Assembly (NCBI RefSeq): GCF_018613855.1
Contig: NZ_JAGGPK010000020.1
Location: 92,226 to 156,225 of the forward strand
DNA from: Arthrobacter sp. ISL-30
GTDB lineage: Bacteria > Actinomycetota > Actinomycetes > Actinomycetales > Micrococcaceae
DNA: 64,000 nt
Direction: 5' to 3'
The notes under the pieces are model-generated. The model had not been told where the DNA came from. It ran no database searches and saw only the letters and a list, made by a program, of their open reading frames with translations. The stretch's first letter is position 1. The number at the start of each line of letters is the position of its first letter. Positions 38,646-47,334 of this stretch are shown in pieces. The position numbers and the translations under genes are program-made.

Positions 38646-39377
38646 ATGTCACAGAGCGTGAAGCGGGCCGCGCGAATCATCGACTCGATCGCTGTTGAGC
38701 CGAAGTCAGTCGCGCTGCTGGCAGAGGAGTTCGGCCTGCACCGGTCGACGATGTTCCGCGAACTGCAGGCGCTCGAGGAGGTCGGCTACGCGCGCCGACG
38801 CAGGGACGGCACATACGCGCTGGGCCTTCATCTCGTCGCGCTCGCCCAGAATTCGCTCGAGAGTATCGACCTGCGCGAAGTGGGATCCGGTCCGTTGCGC
38901 GAACTGCACAAGGTTGTGGGAAACACCGTGCACCTCGCGGCGCTCATGGAGAGCTCCATCGTCTACGTCGACAAAGTCGAAGACGCGAGCGGGGTGCGTA
39001 TGTACTCTCGGGTCGGCGCCCCCGTGCAGCCACACTGCAGCGGAGTCGGCAAGGCAATTCTCGCGAGTCTGGATCAGGCCCAGCGCGACGCGGTGCTCGC
39101 GACGACGGATTGGAAGAAGTACACCGACAGCACGATCACGACGCGCGCGGCGCTGGAAGCCGAGCTCTCCACGATCGCCGAGCAGGGCTGGGCGAAAGAC
39201 GACGGCGAGTTCGAAGACTTCGTAAACTGCGTCGCAGTGCCTATCAGGAGCTCGGCGGGGGTGGTCGGCGCACTCTCGGTGACCGCCATCCGCATGGTGC
39301 AAGACCTTGAGAAGCTTAAGGGCCGCATCCCGCTCATGCAGCGAACCGCCGCGCAGATCGCACGCGACTTGGGATAG
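38646..39377 (+). CDS. IclR-family transcriptional regulator
   Basis: A 243-residue regulator with an aggaggac ribosome site. The winged HTH covers residues about 5-60 (SVALLAEEFGLHRSTMFREL), and the effector domain runs to the end (LRELHKVVGNTVHLAAL, PVQPHCSGVGKAILAS, FVNCVAVPIRSSAGVVGALS). IclR proteins of this type often sense KDG or related keto acids (KdgR), which suits the kdgK/eda neighbours. It is last in the rightward operon, so it is probably co-expressed with the enzymes. Confidence 0.92.
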   Translation: MSQSVKRAARIIDSIAVEPKSVALLAEEFGLHRSTMFRELQALEEVGYARRRRDGTYALGLHLVALAQNSLESIDLREVGSGPLRELHKVVGNTVHLAALMESSIVYVDKVEDASGVRMYSRVGAPVQPHCSGVGKAILASLDQAQRDAVLATTDWKKYTDSTITTRAALEAELSTIAEQGWAKDDGEFEDFVNCVAVPIRSSAGVVGALSVTAIRMVQDLEKLKGRIPLMQRTAAQIARDLG

Positions 39378-39699
39378 CGCCCTCAGTACAGAAACGGCCG
39401 GAAGACAGTGTCGCTTGTGCGCGAAGAAGCACAAGGAACGACATGAAGTCGAAGAGCGGCCCACCAAACCAAGCCCACGGCATCGACGCCCGCAAGGACT
39501 CGATGGCGCAGCGTCGTGAACAGGCCGTTGCAGGTGTCATGTCAGGTCTCATCTTCTTGGGAGAAGAGGCCGGAAGACAGGACAACGCTATCAGGCGGGG
39601 GCGTCAGAACGTCGATCAGGCAGCCCATGGACGCGAACTCCGGGTTCGCTCTCCACCAGGGAAGGATGTTGATCCGTGACGCGAACGCTCGACAGGTTA
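39378..39699. other. Intergenic, no gene recognised
   Basis: A short open frame from 39443 (MKSKSGPPNQAHGIDAR) has no ribosome site or family signature. I see no structure beyond weak repeats of cggccggaagaca (about 39397 and 39569). Confidence 0.35.
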
Positions 39700-40756
39700 G
39701 CCTCCGTTTCCAAGCAATTGAGCAACTCTTCGCGGCTCCATAATTTCCTGGAACCCTACGGAAGATCTTGGTTTCTCGTTGCAGGTTCCCCGACGGACCG
39801 GATGATGCGGCCAGAGTCCCGGGGCGCGGGGGCGAGTCCGGCGAGGCCAGCAAACCTGTCTGCAGTTTGAAAGACCGCCAGGTCTCCCCCGGTGGCGCCG
39901 AGGAACTCAGCGGCGAGGACGGGTCCGAAGCCGGGCATGCTGAGCAGGGTCTGGGTGTGCCGGTGTTCAGTAACTTTCTCGCTGATCAGTATGTCCAACT
40001 CGGCCAGTTCTTTGTCCAAGGTGATGATTTCCTGTGCGAGGGCGCCGACGATCAGCTCCCCGACACGCTGGGCCGGGATGGTGGTGTGCTGCAATTTCGC
40101 GGCGTCCATGGCGGTCTGCGCGACTGCGGCGGACGAGCGCGTGCCGTGTTTCTTCAGCCAGGCATGGAGCCGTGTCTGGCCGGTGCGGCGGATCCCGTCT
40201 GGGGTCCGGTGCTTGGTGAGTAGCAACAGCGCAGCCTTTGAGCGGCTGTAGTCAAAGGCCCGCTATAGCGGGGAAGTATTCCAGCAGCTGGGCCTGCCGG
40301 CGGTTGAGCGCCCGGGTCCGATCCGCAGCTTTGTCGGCCCGGCGGGCGGTGAGGATCCGCAGCCCGGTGCTGGTCTCATCCCCGGCCCGCAGGGGCTGCA
40401 GGTCTTTGCGCATGCGTGCCTGGTCGGCGATGACGGCGGCGTCTTTGGCGTCTGTCTTTCCCTCGCCCCGGTAGAGCCGGGAGGCGTGGTTGGACGATCC
40501 GCCCAGGGATGTAGAGGATGTGTTGGCCGTGGGCGAGGAGCAGGGCGATCAGCAGTGCCGGACCTCCCTGGTTCAGGTCGGTCGCCCAGACCACGTCGTC
40601 TCCGGCGCTCAGTTTCAGGACGTTGGCGATGAGCTCGATCAGCGCCGGTTCGTCGTTGGGGATTTTTTGGGAGAGCAGCCGGTTTCCGTCGGCGTCGATC
40701 ACGACGCAGTGATGGTGGGCTTTGCCGGCGTCAATACCGGCCCGTAGGTGCACCAA
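39700..40756 (-). pseudogene. IS110-family transposase, broken
   Basis: The N-terminal DEDD/RuvC-like part starts at 40756 with VHLRAGIDAGKAHHHCVVI and DADGNRLLSQKI. It then shifts frame before about 40250 to LTKHRTPDGIRRTGQTRLHA. TLLSMPGFGPVLAAEFLGAT and DRFAGLAGLAPAPRDSGRI of the Transposase_20 part follow, and another shift near 39790 leads to SGNLQRETKIFRRV, where homology fades. So there are at least two frameshifts and an incomplete C-terminus. It is non-functional. In the IS110 family the catalytic Ser lies beyond GLAP in the C-terminal part, so that region is also damaged here. Confidence 0.82.
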
Positions 40757-41184
40757 GAACAGCCTCCAGTCTGTTGGTTGGGTGGAACCCAGCGGATAAC
40801 CGCGCCGTCGTGTCCTTATCCGGCGATCATGTCGCGTCTCTCAATCAGCGGTCGGGTCATCGCGGGGTGGCGGGCGGCCAATCCTTCGAAGCCGTCGCGA
40901 GACCGTCCGGCACAGCAGCCAAAGCCATACCCGCCTCCCCTGGGTAGCACGACCCTACAACGGCCACGGAAAACTACCTGGCAACAACATAAGGACAGCA
41001 GCCAATAAACGCCGTTAGGCAAAACAGGGGCCGGGACGGCGGAGCCCTGCGGAGCCGGCACTGGACCCAACAGCCGGCCGCGAAGCGGACGACCGAATGG
41101 GGTGCGAGTGTTGCTGTTGCTACGTGAATGGGGCTTGCCGAAGGCTCCGGCTGCTCCGCTTGGCTACAGGGGTGTTTTCGACTG
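40757..41184. other. Non-coding region upstream of the IS110 relic
   Basis: About 430 bp without a gene. In IS110-type elements the non-coding left end, upstream of the transposase, encodes the structured bridge RNA. If this relic keeps its end, that RNA would be written leftward here. The sequence has short GC-rich inverted repeats (for example near 40900-41080), but I cannot fold it. Confidence 0.3.
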
Positions 41185-41188
41185 CTAA

Positions 41189-42927
41189 CCCGGCAGTTTC
41201 ACGGGTGGGCTGTTGAAAGCGTGTGTTTAAGCAGGGGAAGGGTGCTCTGAGCTGGGAAAATAGTGGTTGTCGAGACCGTTATTCCGCCGAGCGAAGGAGC
41301 ACCCTTCCGGTGTCTAATCGTACCTGTGTTTTCCCGTCCGTTCCGGTCACTTTCACGGGCCAGTCGCTGGTCTCCCATGCCGGGCTGAACGTCCTCGCCG
41401 GCTTCATCGACGCGCTCGGTTTCCGCGGGCTCTGCGAGGACCGGCTGGGACAGTTCGTTCCATCCGGCGCCCGGCACCGTCCCGGCCGGCTGATCGGATC
41501 CCTGGCGCTGATGCTGGCCGGCGGCGGCGAGCATGTCACCGATCTGGACATGCTGCGCTCATCGCCCGGGCTCTTCGGGCCGTTGCCCTCTAACGCGACC
41601 GTGTCCCGGTTTTTCGAACGCACCGTGGCCAACCCCGAGCTGTTCAGCTACGGCTTCGAGACACTCACCCGGGAATTGAGGACCAGGGCCTGGGACGCCG
41701 CCGGGAACCGGAACCCGGCGGCCAGAGCCACCGCAGCGGATCCCTTGATCCTGGACTTGGATGCCACTTTGGTGACCTCCCACTCGGATAAGGAACATGC
41801 TGTCGGCACGTACAAGGGCGGGTATGGATTCGCCCCGTTCATCGCCAGCGTTGATTACGGCACATCCAACGGCACCGGGGAAATCCTTGCCTGCCTGCTG
41901 CGGCCCGGCAGCGCGGGGGCAAACAGCGCCGATGACCACATCCGTGTTTTCGAGGCAGCCACCGCGCAGCTTCCCGAGGCGTTCTTCCCTGATGGCAGGC
42001 TGGACGGGCAGAGAATCCTGGTCCGCACCGACAGCGCGGGCGCCTCACGGAAGTTCCTCTGGTACCTGCACTCCCTGAAGGTGCAGTTCTCCGTCTCCTA
42101 CCCCGTCCCGGCGGGCAAAGCCCACATGATCGACTGGCTCAACGACAAACAGTACTGGCAGCCCGCCCTGGACCAGGACAGGCCGGACCGCTCCGATGCG
42201 TGGGTGATCAATGCCACCGAGGTGATCCCCATGATCGACTATCCACCGGGCACCAACATCTATCTCCGCGCCGAGCCCCTGCATCCCGGCGCGCAACCGA
42301 CCCTCCTGGATCTGGACGGGCACCGCATCACGGCGTTCCTGACCAACGCACCCCGCTGGCACGGCCCGTTTCTGGACGCCCGGCACCGGGCCCGCGGCCG
42401 GTGCGAGAATCGGATCAAGACACTGAAGAACACCGGCCTTGGCAAACTCCCGTTCTACGACTTCGCCGCGAACCAGGCCTGGGCCAACACCGCCGCACTG
42501 GCCGCTAACCTCATCTCCTGGCTGCAGCTTGCCGCACTTCCGGACGGCCACCACGCCAGAGGATGGGACATCAAGCGCTGGCGATACCGGCTGTTCGCCA
42601 CCGCCGGGAAAATCATCAACCGCGCCCGGCGCAACCACCTGCTCCTGCCCCGAACAGCGCCTGAAATGCCGCTCATCGCGGGCCTGCTCGAAACCCTTGA
42701 ACGGATAGCAAACCAGATCCGAAGGACCTGCCCAATCATGCGGGCCTGAGACAGCAACAAACCCCCAGTCACTACCAGCAGAAAGAAAGCCGCAACGGGG
42801 TCCGTGGAAACCCCAACCGATCCCGACGCCAAGGGCCGTCCTGGCCTGCCACCAAAGAGTCCCCCAAAGCCAGCCCCGGCTCAAACCGCCTCAAGCCCTC
42901 CGACTGCCAACCCATGAAAAATCCGGG
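41189..42927 (+). mobile_element. Complete IS1380-family insertion sequence
   Basis: A 1739-bp element. The left end cccggcagtttcacgggt (41189 on) pairs with the reverse complement of the right end cccggatttttcatgggt (ending 42927), and similarity continues for about 25 bp. Both ends are flanked by ctaa (41185-41188 and 42928-42931), a 4-bp target duplication as expected for IS1380. It holds one intact transposase gene, so it is probably a recent insertion. Confidence 0.85.
41310..42749 (+). CDS. IS1380-family transposase
   Basis: A 479-residue transposase read from GTG 41310 (VSNRTCVFPSVPVTF) behind gaaggagc; the frame is open upstream to 41223. DDE-type blocks are visible: LILDLDATLVTSHSDKE (first Asp), ILVRTDSAGASRKFLWYL (second Asp) and GRCENRIKTLKNTGLGKLP (Glu). 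LPSNATVSRFFERT and LAANLISWLQLAALP are family features. The frame is complete and lies within well-kept inverted repeats and target duplications. Confidence 0.93.
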   Translation: MSNRTCVFPSVPVTFTGQSLVSHAGLNVLAGFIDALGFRGLCEDRLGQFVPSGARHRPGRLIGSLALMLAGGGEHVTDLDMLRSSPGLFGPLPSNATVSRFFERTVANPELFSYGFETLTRELRTRAWDAAGNRNPAARATAADPLILDLDATLVTSHSDKEHAVGTYKGGYGFAPFIASVDYGTSNGTGEILACLLRPGSAGANSADDHIRVFEAATAQLPEAFFPDGRLDGQRILVRTDSAGASRKFLWYLHSLKVQFSVSYPVPAGKAHMIDWLNDKQYWQPALDQDRPDRSDAWVINATEVIPMIDYPPGTNIYLRAEPLHPGAQPTLLDLDGHRITAFLTNAPRWHGPFLDARHRARGRCENRIKTLKNTGLGKLPFYDFAANQAWANTAALAANLISWLQLAALPDGHHARGWDIKRWRYRLFATAGKIINRARRNHLLLPRTAPEMPLIAGLLETLERIANQIRRTCPIMRA

Positions 42928-42931
42928 CTAA

Positions 42932-43572
42932 CGGCCCGGCCATCCCGGTCCTGGACCGGGTCCCAGTTAAGGTCAATGTACCGGGCAGAAGTCCGGGGGC
43001 AGCGTTTAACGAACGAAAGACCCGACTTTGAACTGGACCCCGAAAGTTGGAAGCGAAATTACGCTCATTCCAGTTTAGGGCGTCAAGGTGCCGCTCTTTC
43101 CGAGGAAGGCTCCGTCCCGAATATGACGCGGTCGGTTCAGTAAGGAAGGGCCATCGCAAATGCCCGCGGGCGGCCACGGAATGCTCGTTCTGTTGGCCGC
43201 CTGTGGGCAGGCGCTCTTGAGTCAGAGGTCAACGGTCGGTGGCCCTGTCCGAGGATTCGGTGCCGGCGAGCCAGCGGGCGCCCGTACGCGGATGTGCGCA
43301 TCGGCGGGGATGACGCTGCACCCCTCCTACCCGCATTAACGAGCGGGAGAAGGGCCTTAGACCCACTCCCGCTCGCTGACTGGGGGTATCCCCCGAGATC
43401 ATCGCGCGACGGTGGCAGCGGCCAACGGCCGTATGGGGTTTCCGGGCTTACTTTGAGTGCGTTTCGGCTGGCCGCCTGTGGGCAACTTATGTGGCCATGC
43501 CTGGGCAAAGCTCATGGCCGCGGACGGGTAGCGAGGTGGCCGTCTATGGGCACTTTCAGATGACCGCCAAGA
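42932..43572. other. Insertion-sequence scraps (IS3-like end, IS21-like end repeats)
   Basis: No intact gene. gaactggaccccgaaagttgg at about 43027-43047 resembles an IS3-family terminus. tggccgcctgtgggca occurs at 43194-43209 and 43469-43484, and the variant tggccgtctatgggca at 43537-43552. Such spaced, oriented repeats with a final gatgaccgcc are typical of IS21-family ends. The istA/istB genes are absent. Confidence 0.55.
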
Positions 43573-43790
43573 TATGGGTTGGCGACTGACAGAGCAGGGC
43601 CCTTATCGGACCATTCGAAGGTTAGAGGTTGCAGGCCTGATCGCAGCACAAGAAATTTCAGCGGCCGCACGGGGAAAGACGTAGGGAACTGACGCTTTCC
43701 AAACTAGGAAAGAGCTTCCTGGCAGGCATCGAGGAGAACACCATCGCCCTGCACGGAGAGAACCGTCAACCAGAAAAGCCTGCCCCTGTC
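43573..43790 (+). pseudogene. Regulator C-terminal relic (PadR/MarR-like)
   Basis: The + strand reads WRLTEQGPYRTIRRLEVAGL and IAAQEISAAARGK. After a 1-nt shift near 43680 comes RELTLSKLGKSFLAGIEENT. The wing-like RGKxRRELTLSKLGK pattern is that of a winged-helix regulator. The 5-prime half has been lost to the IS21-like fragment. It is convergent with the FMN reductase gene. Confidence 0.5.
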
Positions 43791-44365
43791 AGTGCCGTGT
43801 TCTGGGCTGTAAGACGAACGGTCTGCAGCGCCGTGGCCCAGCTGCTGAGTTGGTCTAGCATTCGATTCAGGATTTCTTCCTGGTGGGGATGCGGATGTAG
43901 CTGCCGATCAGTGAAGTCGTTGGAGAAGGACAGGGCCACTTGAATACGTACATCAGCGACGGCTAGTTCGGCTGCGATCACGCGCAAGTGCTCCACCGCC
44001 CGAACCCCGCCTTGGAGTCCATAGCTGACGAAGCCGGCAGCCTTGTCGTTCCACTCGACGAAGAGCAGGTCCAAGGCGTTCTTCAACGCGGCGGTCGGGC
44101 CATGATTGTACTCAGGGGTTACGAACACGTACCCGTCGAAGGCAGCGATGGCCCGGGACCAGGCGCGCGTGGTTTCGCGTGCGTAATCGTTGCTCATCGC
44201 AGCTGCGACTGGTTCATCGAGCAGCGGCAGGCTGAAGTCAGCTAGGTCCAAAATTTCGTAGTCGGCGTCCTGCCGGTGCCCGGCGTGGGTATGCACCCAC
44301 TGAGCGACGGTATGGCATTGGCGGTTGGGACGGGTGCTGCCGATGACGATGGCGATTCGAAGCAT
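43766..44365 (-). CDS. NADPH-dependent FMN reductase
   Basis: A 199-residue flavodoxin-fold reductase. IAIVIGSTRPNRQCHTVAQW holds the FMN-phosphate loop and YVFVTPEYNHGPTAALKNAL the flavin-binding PEYNxG motif. It reduces FMN, or quinones or azo compounds, with NADPH. It lies 25 nt downstream of the DHA2 exporter gene in the same direction and is probably co-transcribed with it, under the MarR-type operator at 45817-45872. That pairing suggests response to a redox-active or electrophilic compound. Confidence 0.9.
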   Translation of the reverse strand: MLRIAIVIGSTRPNRQCHTVAQWVHTHAGHRQDADYEILDLADFSLPLLDEPVAAAMSNDYARETTRAWSRAIAAFDGYVFVTPEYNHGPTAALKNALDLLFVEWNDKAAGFVSYGLQGGVRAVEHLRVIAAELAVADVRIQVALSFSNDFTDRQLHPHPHQEEILNRMLDQLSSWATALQTVRLTAQNTALTGAGFSG

Positions 44366-44390
44366 GGCTTCTCCTTAGTTCGGGTGGATG

Positions 44391-45797
44391 TCAGGTGGGC
44401 GTGGAGGAGTGTCGGTGTTCACTGACTGCCATCGAGACGGCACCGAGGAGCGCGGCCGCGCAGGCTGCGGTCAAGCACGCGAATGCCGCGGAGAACGCTG
44501 CTTCTGCATCGGTAGGAAGGTGGGTGGCGGCGACGACGGTAAACACTGCCCCGCCGAGAGCTCCGCCGATGCGCTGGAGGATGTTCACCTGAGTAGTGGC
44601 ATCAGGTAGCTGTTCCGAGGCGACGGCGCGGTAGGCACTGACCGTGGCAGGCACCACGACCAAGGCGAGGGCCATCCCGCGCAGAACCAAAAAGGACTGG
44701 ACAAGGATCTCCGGCGTCTCTAGGGGTAGCCAGACGAATGGTGCGGTGGTCACCAGAGTCGCAGCCGCACCACCGGCGGCGACGATCCCACCGCCGTAGC
44801 GGTCGGCCAGTTTGCCACTGAACGGGAGTGCTACGGCGGTGCCGGCACTAAGAGAGATCAGTAGCAGGCCTGTGGCCAAGGGATCCTGGCCACGCCCGAG
44901 CTGGTAGTAGAGCGGGAAGAGTACCCCTGCTCCGAACATCACTGCACCGGCGAACGCTGTTGTCGTCGCAGCAGCGGCATAAGTGCGATTGTCGAACAGG
45001 CGAAGGTCCAGCACTGGGTGGGCGACGCGACGGCCATGCAGGGCGAAGGTGCCCAACAGTGCAATGCCTAGGGAGAGCATCCCGATTATCGCGGCGGTGG
45101 CGGTACGGTGTTCGGCCCACAACGTTAGCGAAAGAACCACCAAAGGCAGCCCGATGGAGACCAGCAGCAGGCCGGTCAAATCCAGCCGCTCGGTCGTGCC
45201 CGCTTTGTCGCGGGGTACGTACCGCCCACCCAAGGCCAGCCCGGCCGCGCCGAGTGGAAGGTTGATCAGGAACAGCCAGGGCCAGGAAGCGACGTGAAGC
45301 AAGATGCCGCCGAGGGCCGGCCCGAGGGCCGGGGCGAGAGTGACTGCTACGCCCAAGCTCGCCATCACTCGGCCCAGGCGATGTGGTCCGACCGCCTGCC
45401 CGAGAATGGTCTGACCTGCCGGGATCAGCAGGCCCGCGCACAGGCCCTGAACCACCCGCGCGGCGATCAGCCATTCAACCGATCCAGCGATCGCGCACAG
45501 GCCGGAGGAAATCGTAAACCCTGCCAGGGCAAGCAGCCATAGCCTCCCGACCCCGAATCGGCGGCCAGCCCAAGCACACGCTGGGAGTGAGACGGCCAAG
45601 GCCAGCAAGTAGCCGTTCCCCACCCACTGCACCACGCTCAAGTCGGTGTCGAATTCACGCGAGAGAGTGTCTAGTCCGACTGCGACAACAGAGGCGTCCA
45701 GCCCGCTCATGAACGCGCCAAATACAATCACCAGCGCCAGGCGCCAAGCGGGCCAAGGAATCAGGTCTGTGGCGCTGTCTTCCTGCGTCCGGAACAT
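44391..45797 (-). CDS. DHA2-family multidrug exporter (EmrB/QacA type)
   Basis: A 468-residue proton-driven efflux pump with about 14 predicted helices. VFGAFMSGLDASVVAVGLDTL (helix 1 with the D-x-S/T-V-V motif), VQWVGNGYLLALAVSLP, the motif A loop AWAGRRFGVGR and motif C-like ALGPALGGILLHVASWPWLF are typical. The gene is divergent from a MarR regulator, with palindromic operators between, the usual layout of an inducible exporter. The exported compound is unknown. Confidence 0.92.
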   Translation of the reverse strand: MFRTQEDSATDLIPWPAWRLALVIVFGAFMSGLDASVVAVGLDTLSREFDTDLSVVQWVGNGYLLALAVSLPACAWAGRRFGVGRLWLLALAGFTISSGLCAIAGSVEWLIAARVVQGLCAGLLIPAGQTILGQAVGPHRLGRVMASLGVAVTLAPALGPALGGILLHVASWPWLFLINLPLGAAGLALGGRYVPRDKAGTTERLDLTGLLLVSIGLPLVVLSLTLWAEHRTATAAIIGMLSLGIALLGTFALHGRRVAHPVLDLRLFDNRTYAAAATTTAFAGAVMFGAGVLFPLYYQLGRGQDPLATGLLLISLSAGTAVALPFSGKLADRYGGGIVAAGGAAATLVTTAPFVWLPLETPEILVQSFLVLRGMALALVVVPATVSAYRAVASEQLPDATTQVNILQRIGGALGGAVFTVVAATHLPTDAEAAFSAAFACLTAACAAALLGAVSMAVSEHRHSSTPT

Positions 45798-45816
45798 TTA
45801 CGAGCCCTTCGATAAA

Positions 45817-45872
45817 CGTTGGCCTATCCAACGTTGGCGGGACCATCGTATGCTTTCGTTGGTCCGGCCAAC
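45817..45872. promoter_or_regulatory. MarR-type operators
   Basis: cgttgg-cctat-ccaacg (45817-45833, perfect) overlaps the palindrome ccaacgttgg (45828-45837). gttgg-tccgg-ccaac lies at 45858-45872. The common half-site is GTTGG. They fill the gap between the exporter and MarR genes and should be the regulator's binding sites. Confidence 0.75.
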
Positions 45873-45894
45873 AAGTAGGGGTATTGTTCAGCCT

Positions 45895-46359
45895 ATGAGT
45901 GATTCACCTCGGGCCGCAGTCCAGCCTGCTCCGCAGCCACAGCGGCTGCGGCGCCTGCCCAGCTGGCTTGTCAACCAGGTTGCGTTGCGCGCTACCCGCT
46001 TAACCGCCTCTATGTTGGGGTCAACCGTCCTGCGCTCAGACTTCGCCGTCCTGGCGGGCTTAGAGGAATTTGGGCCCCTGAGCCAAGCCGAGTTGGGTCG
46101 AAGGCTTGGTATGGACCGAAGCGACATCGTCGCCGTCCTCGACCGGCTTCAAGCAGGCGAGTGCGTGGAACGGACCGCCGATTCCCTCGACCGCCGCCGC
46201 AAAACAGTCGCGCTCACTGATGTTGGCCGCAGCTACCTCAATGACCTCGACGCACAACTGGGGCAGGTACAGGATGCCCTACTCGAACCATTGACCGCCC
46301 CCGAACGCGCTCAGCTCATGGCGCTTTTAGGGCAGGTCCTCGATAAACACAGCAATTAG
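45895..46359 (+). CDS. MarR-family transcriptional regulator
   Basis: A 154-residue regulator starting at ATG 45895 (MSDSPRAAVQPAPQ); the open frame further upstream covers the exporter promoter and is not coding. The winged HTH is GPLSQAELGRRLGMDRSDIVAVLDRL, and the wing Asp-Arg pattern is ADSLDRRRKTVALTDVGRSYL. The flanking helices form the dimer interface. It likely represses the divergent exporter/reductase genes and its own gene through the GTTGG sites, and is released by a small ligand. Confidence 0.92.
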   Translation: MSDSPRAAVQPAPQPQRLRRLPSWLVNQVALRATRLTASMLGSTVLRSDFAVLAGLEEFGPLSQAELGRRLGMDRSDIVAVLDRLQAGECVERTADSLDRRRKTVALTDVGRSYLNDLDAQLGQVQDALLEPLTAPERAQLMALLGQVLDKHSN

Positions 46360-46677
46360 CAGCAGAGAACAACGCTCTCGAGTTCCACGCCCGAGTAGCT
46401 AGTGGCCCCGCGTCCGGAAGATGCACAAACTCACAACAGTCGGTTTGAAAGCATCCTCGTCATCTGCCATCCGCCGGAGACAAGCAAGTTCGGTTTCTTT
46501 TGGGTCGGCTACCGCCACACACCGCGCTAATGAAGCGCCCGTTCAAGGACCGGCTTATGGGACGTTACCCGGACCACCGGCTTACGGACAATTTTGGCCG
46601 GCAGGAGAGCTTTATCTCTTGAGTTATGTCTTACCCAGAGTAATTTTTTCATAGTGGACATTGAACCGTCCCGGGAA
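46360..46677. other. Intergenic, no gene recognised
   Basis: A direct repeat accggctta(t/c)gg occurs at about 46549 and 46578. The right part (ttgaaccgtcccggga near 46660) looks like an IS3-family end belonging to the fragment that follows. Confidence 0.4.
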
Positions 46678-46790
46678 TTATGCCGCCTTCATGTTGGCGG
46701 CGTCGTCGGGTGACGAACCGATTTCCTGAGCATAGTATGTCTCCTCGAATTCCTCGGGTGTCTGGTGTCCGAGGGAGGAATGCAGACTGC
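46678..46790 (-). pseudogene. IS3-family OrfB, C-terminal fragment
   Basis: The minus strand reads RSLHSSLGHQTPEEFEETYY, then AQEIGSSPDDAANMKAA and a stop at 46678. This is the end of an IS3-family integrase. Its upstream part is cut off exactly where the IS256 piece begins on the other strand. Confidence 0.8.
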
Positions 46791-46792
46791 GT

Positions 46793-47240
46793 GATCCACT
46801 TGATCCGCAACACTTTCCGCTACGCGCCCCGCCAGCACTGGGACGAGCTCTCCCGGGACCTCAAGCCCGTCTACACCGCCCCGACCGAGGCCGCCGCGAG
46901 GGAGCGGTTCGGGGAATTCGAGGCCAAGTGGGCCACGAAGTACCCGGCGATCGGGCGGCTATGGCGCAACGCCTGGGCCGGGTTCGCCCCGTTCCTTGAC
47001 TGGGACGCCGAGATCCGCCGGGTGATCTGCTCGACCAACGCGATCGAATCCCTCAATGCCCGCTACCGCCGCCCAGTGCGGGCACGGGGCCACTTCCCGA
47101 ACGACGCCGCGGCCCTGAAATGCCTCTACCTCGTGACCCGGTCCCTTGACCCCACAGGGCAGGGCCGGGCACGATGGGCGACGAGGTGGAAGCCGGCCTT
47201 GAACGCATTCGCGATCGCATTCGAGGGCAGAATCAACTAA
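46793..47240 (+). pseudogene. IS256-family transposase, C-terminal third
   Basis: The frame gives HLIRNTFRYAPRQHWDELSR, FLDWDAEIRRVICSTNAIES and ALKCLYLVTRSLDPTG to a stop at 47240. The conserved Glu of the DDE set (STNAIESLNARYRR) is kept, but the first two-thirds of the gene are gone. It is closely related to the scrap at 13982-14122. Confidence 0.85.
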
Positions 47241-47334
47241 TCACAAGCCAGGCCAGACCCACCGTTAATCTGACAGACCCCGATCCAACCGACCAAACAG
47301 AACCGGGGGCCGCTCATATCAGGCAGCCGGTGGA

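Noticed and set aside
30098..39377. Pure D-arginine (Dau) catabolic cluster
   Set aside because: The regulator is DauR-like, but no DauA/DauB dehydrogenase is present, and KDG kinase with KDPG aldolase would have no role.
44434..45895. Possible upstream extension of the MarR frame from 45646
   Set aside because: The extra 83 codons overlap the exporter gene and the palindromic operators; MarR homology begins after ATG 45895.
46680..46796. A start at 46680 for the IS256 gene
   Set aside because: The first 38 codons of that frame are the antisense of IS3 OrfB; IS256 homology begins only near 46793.
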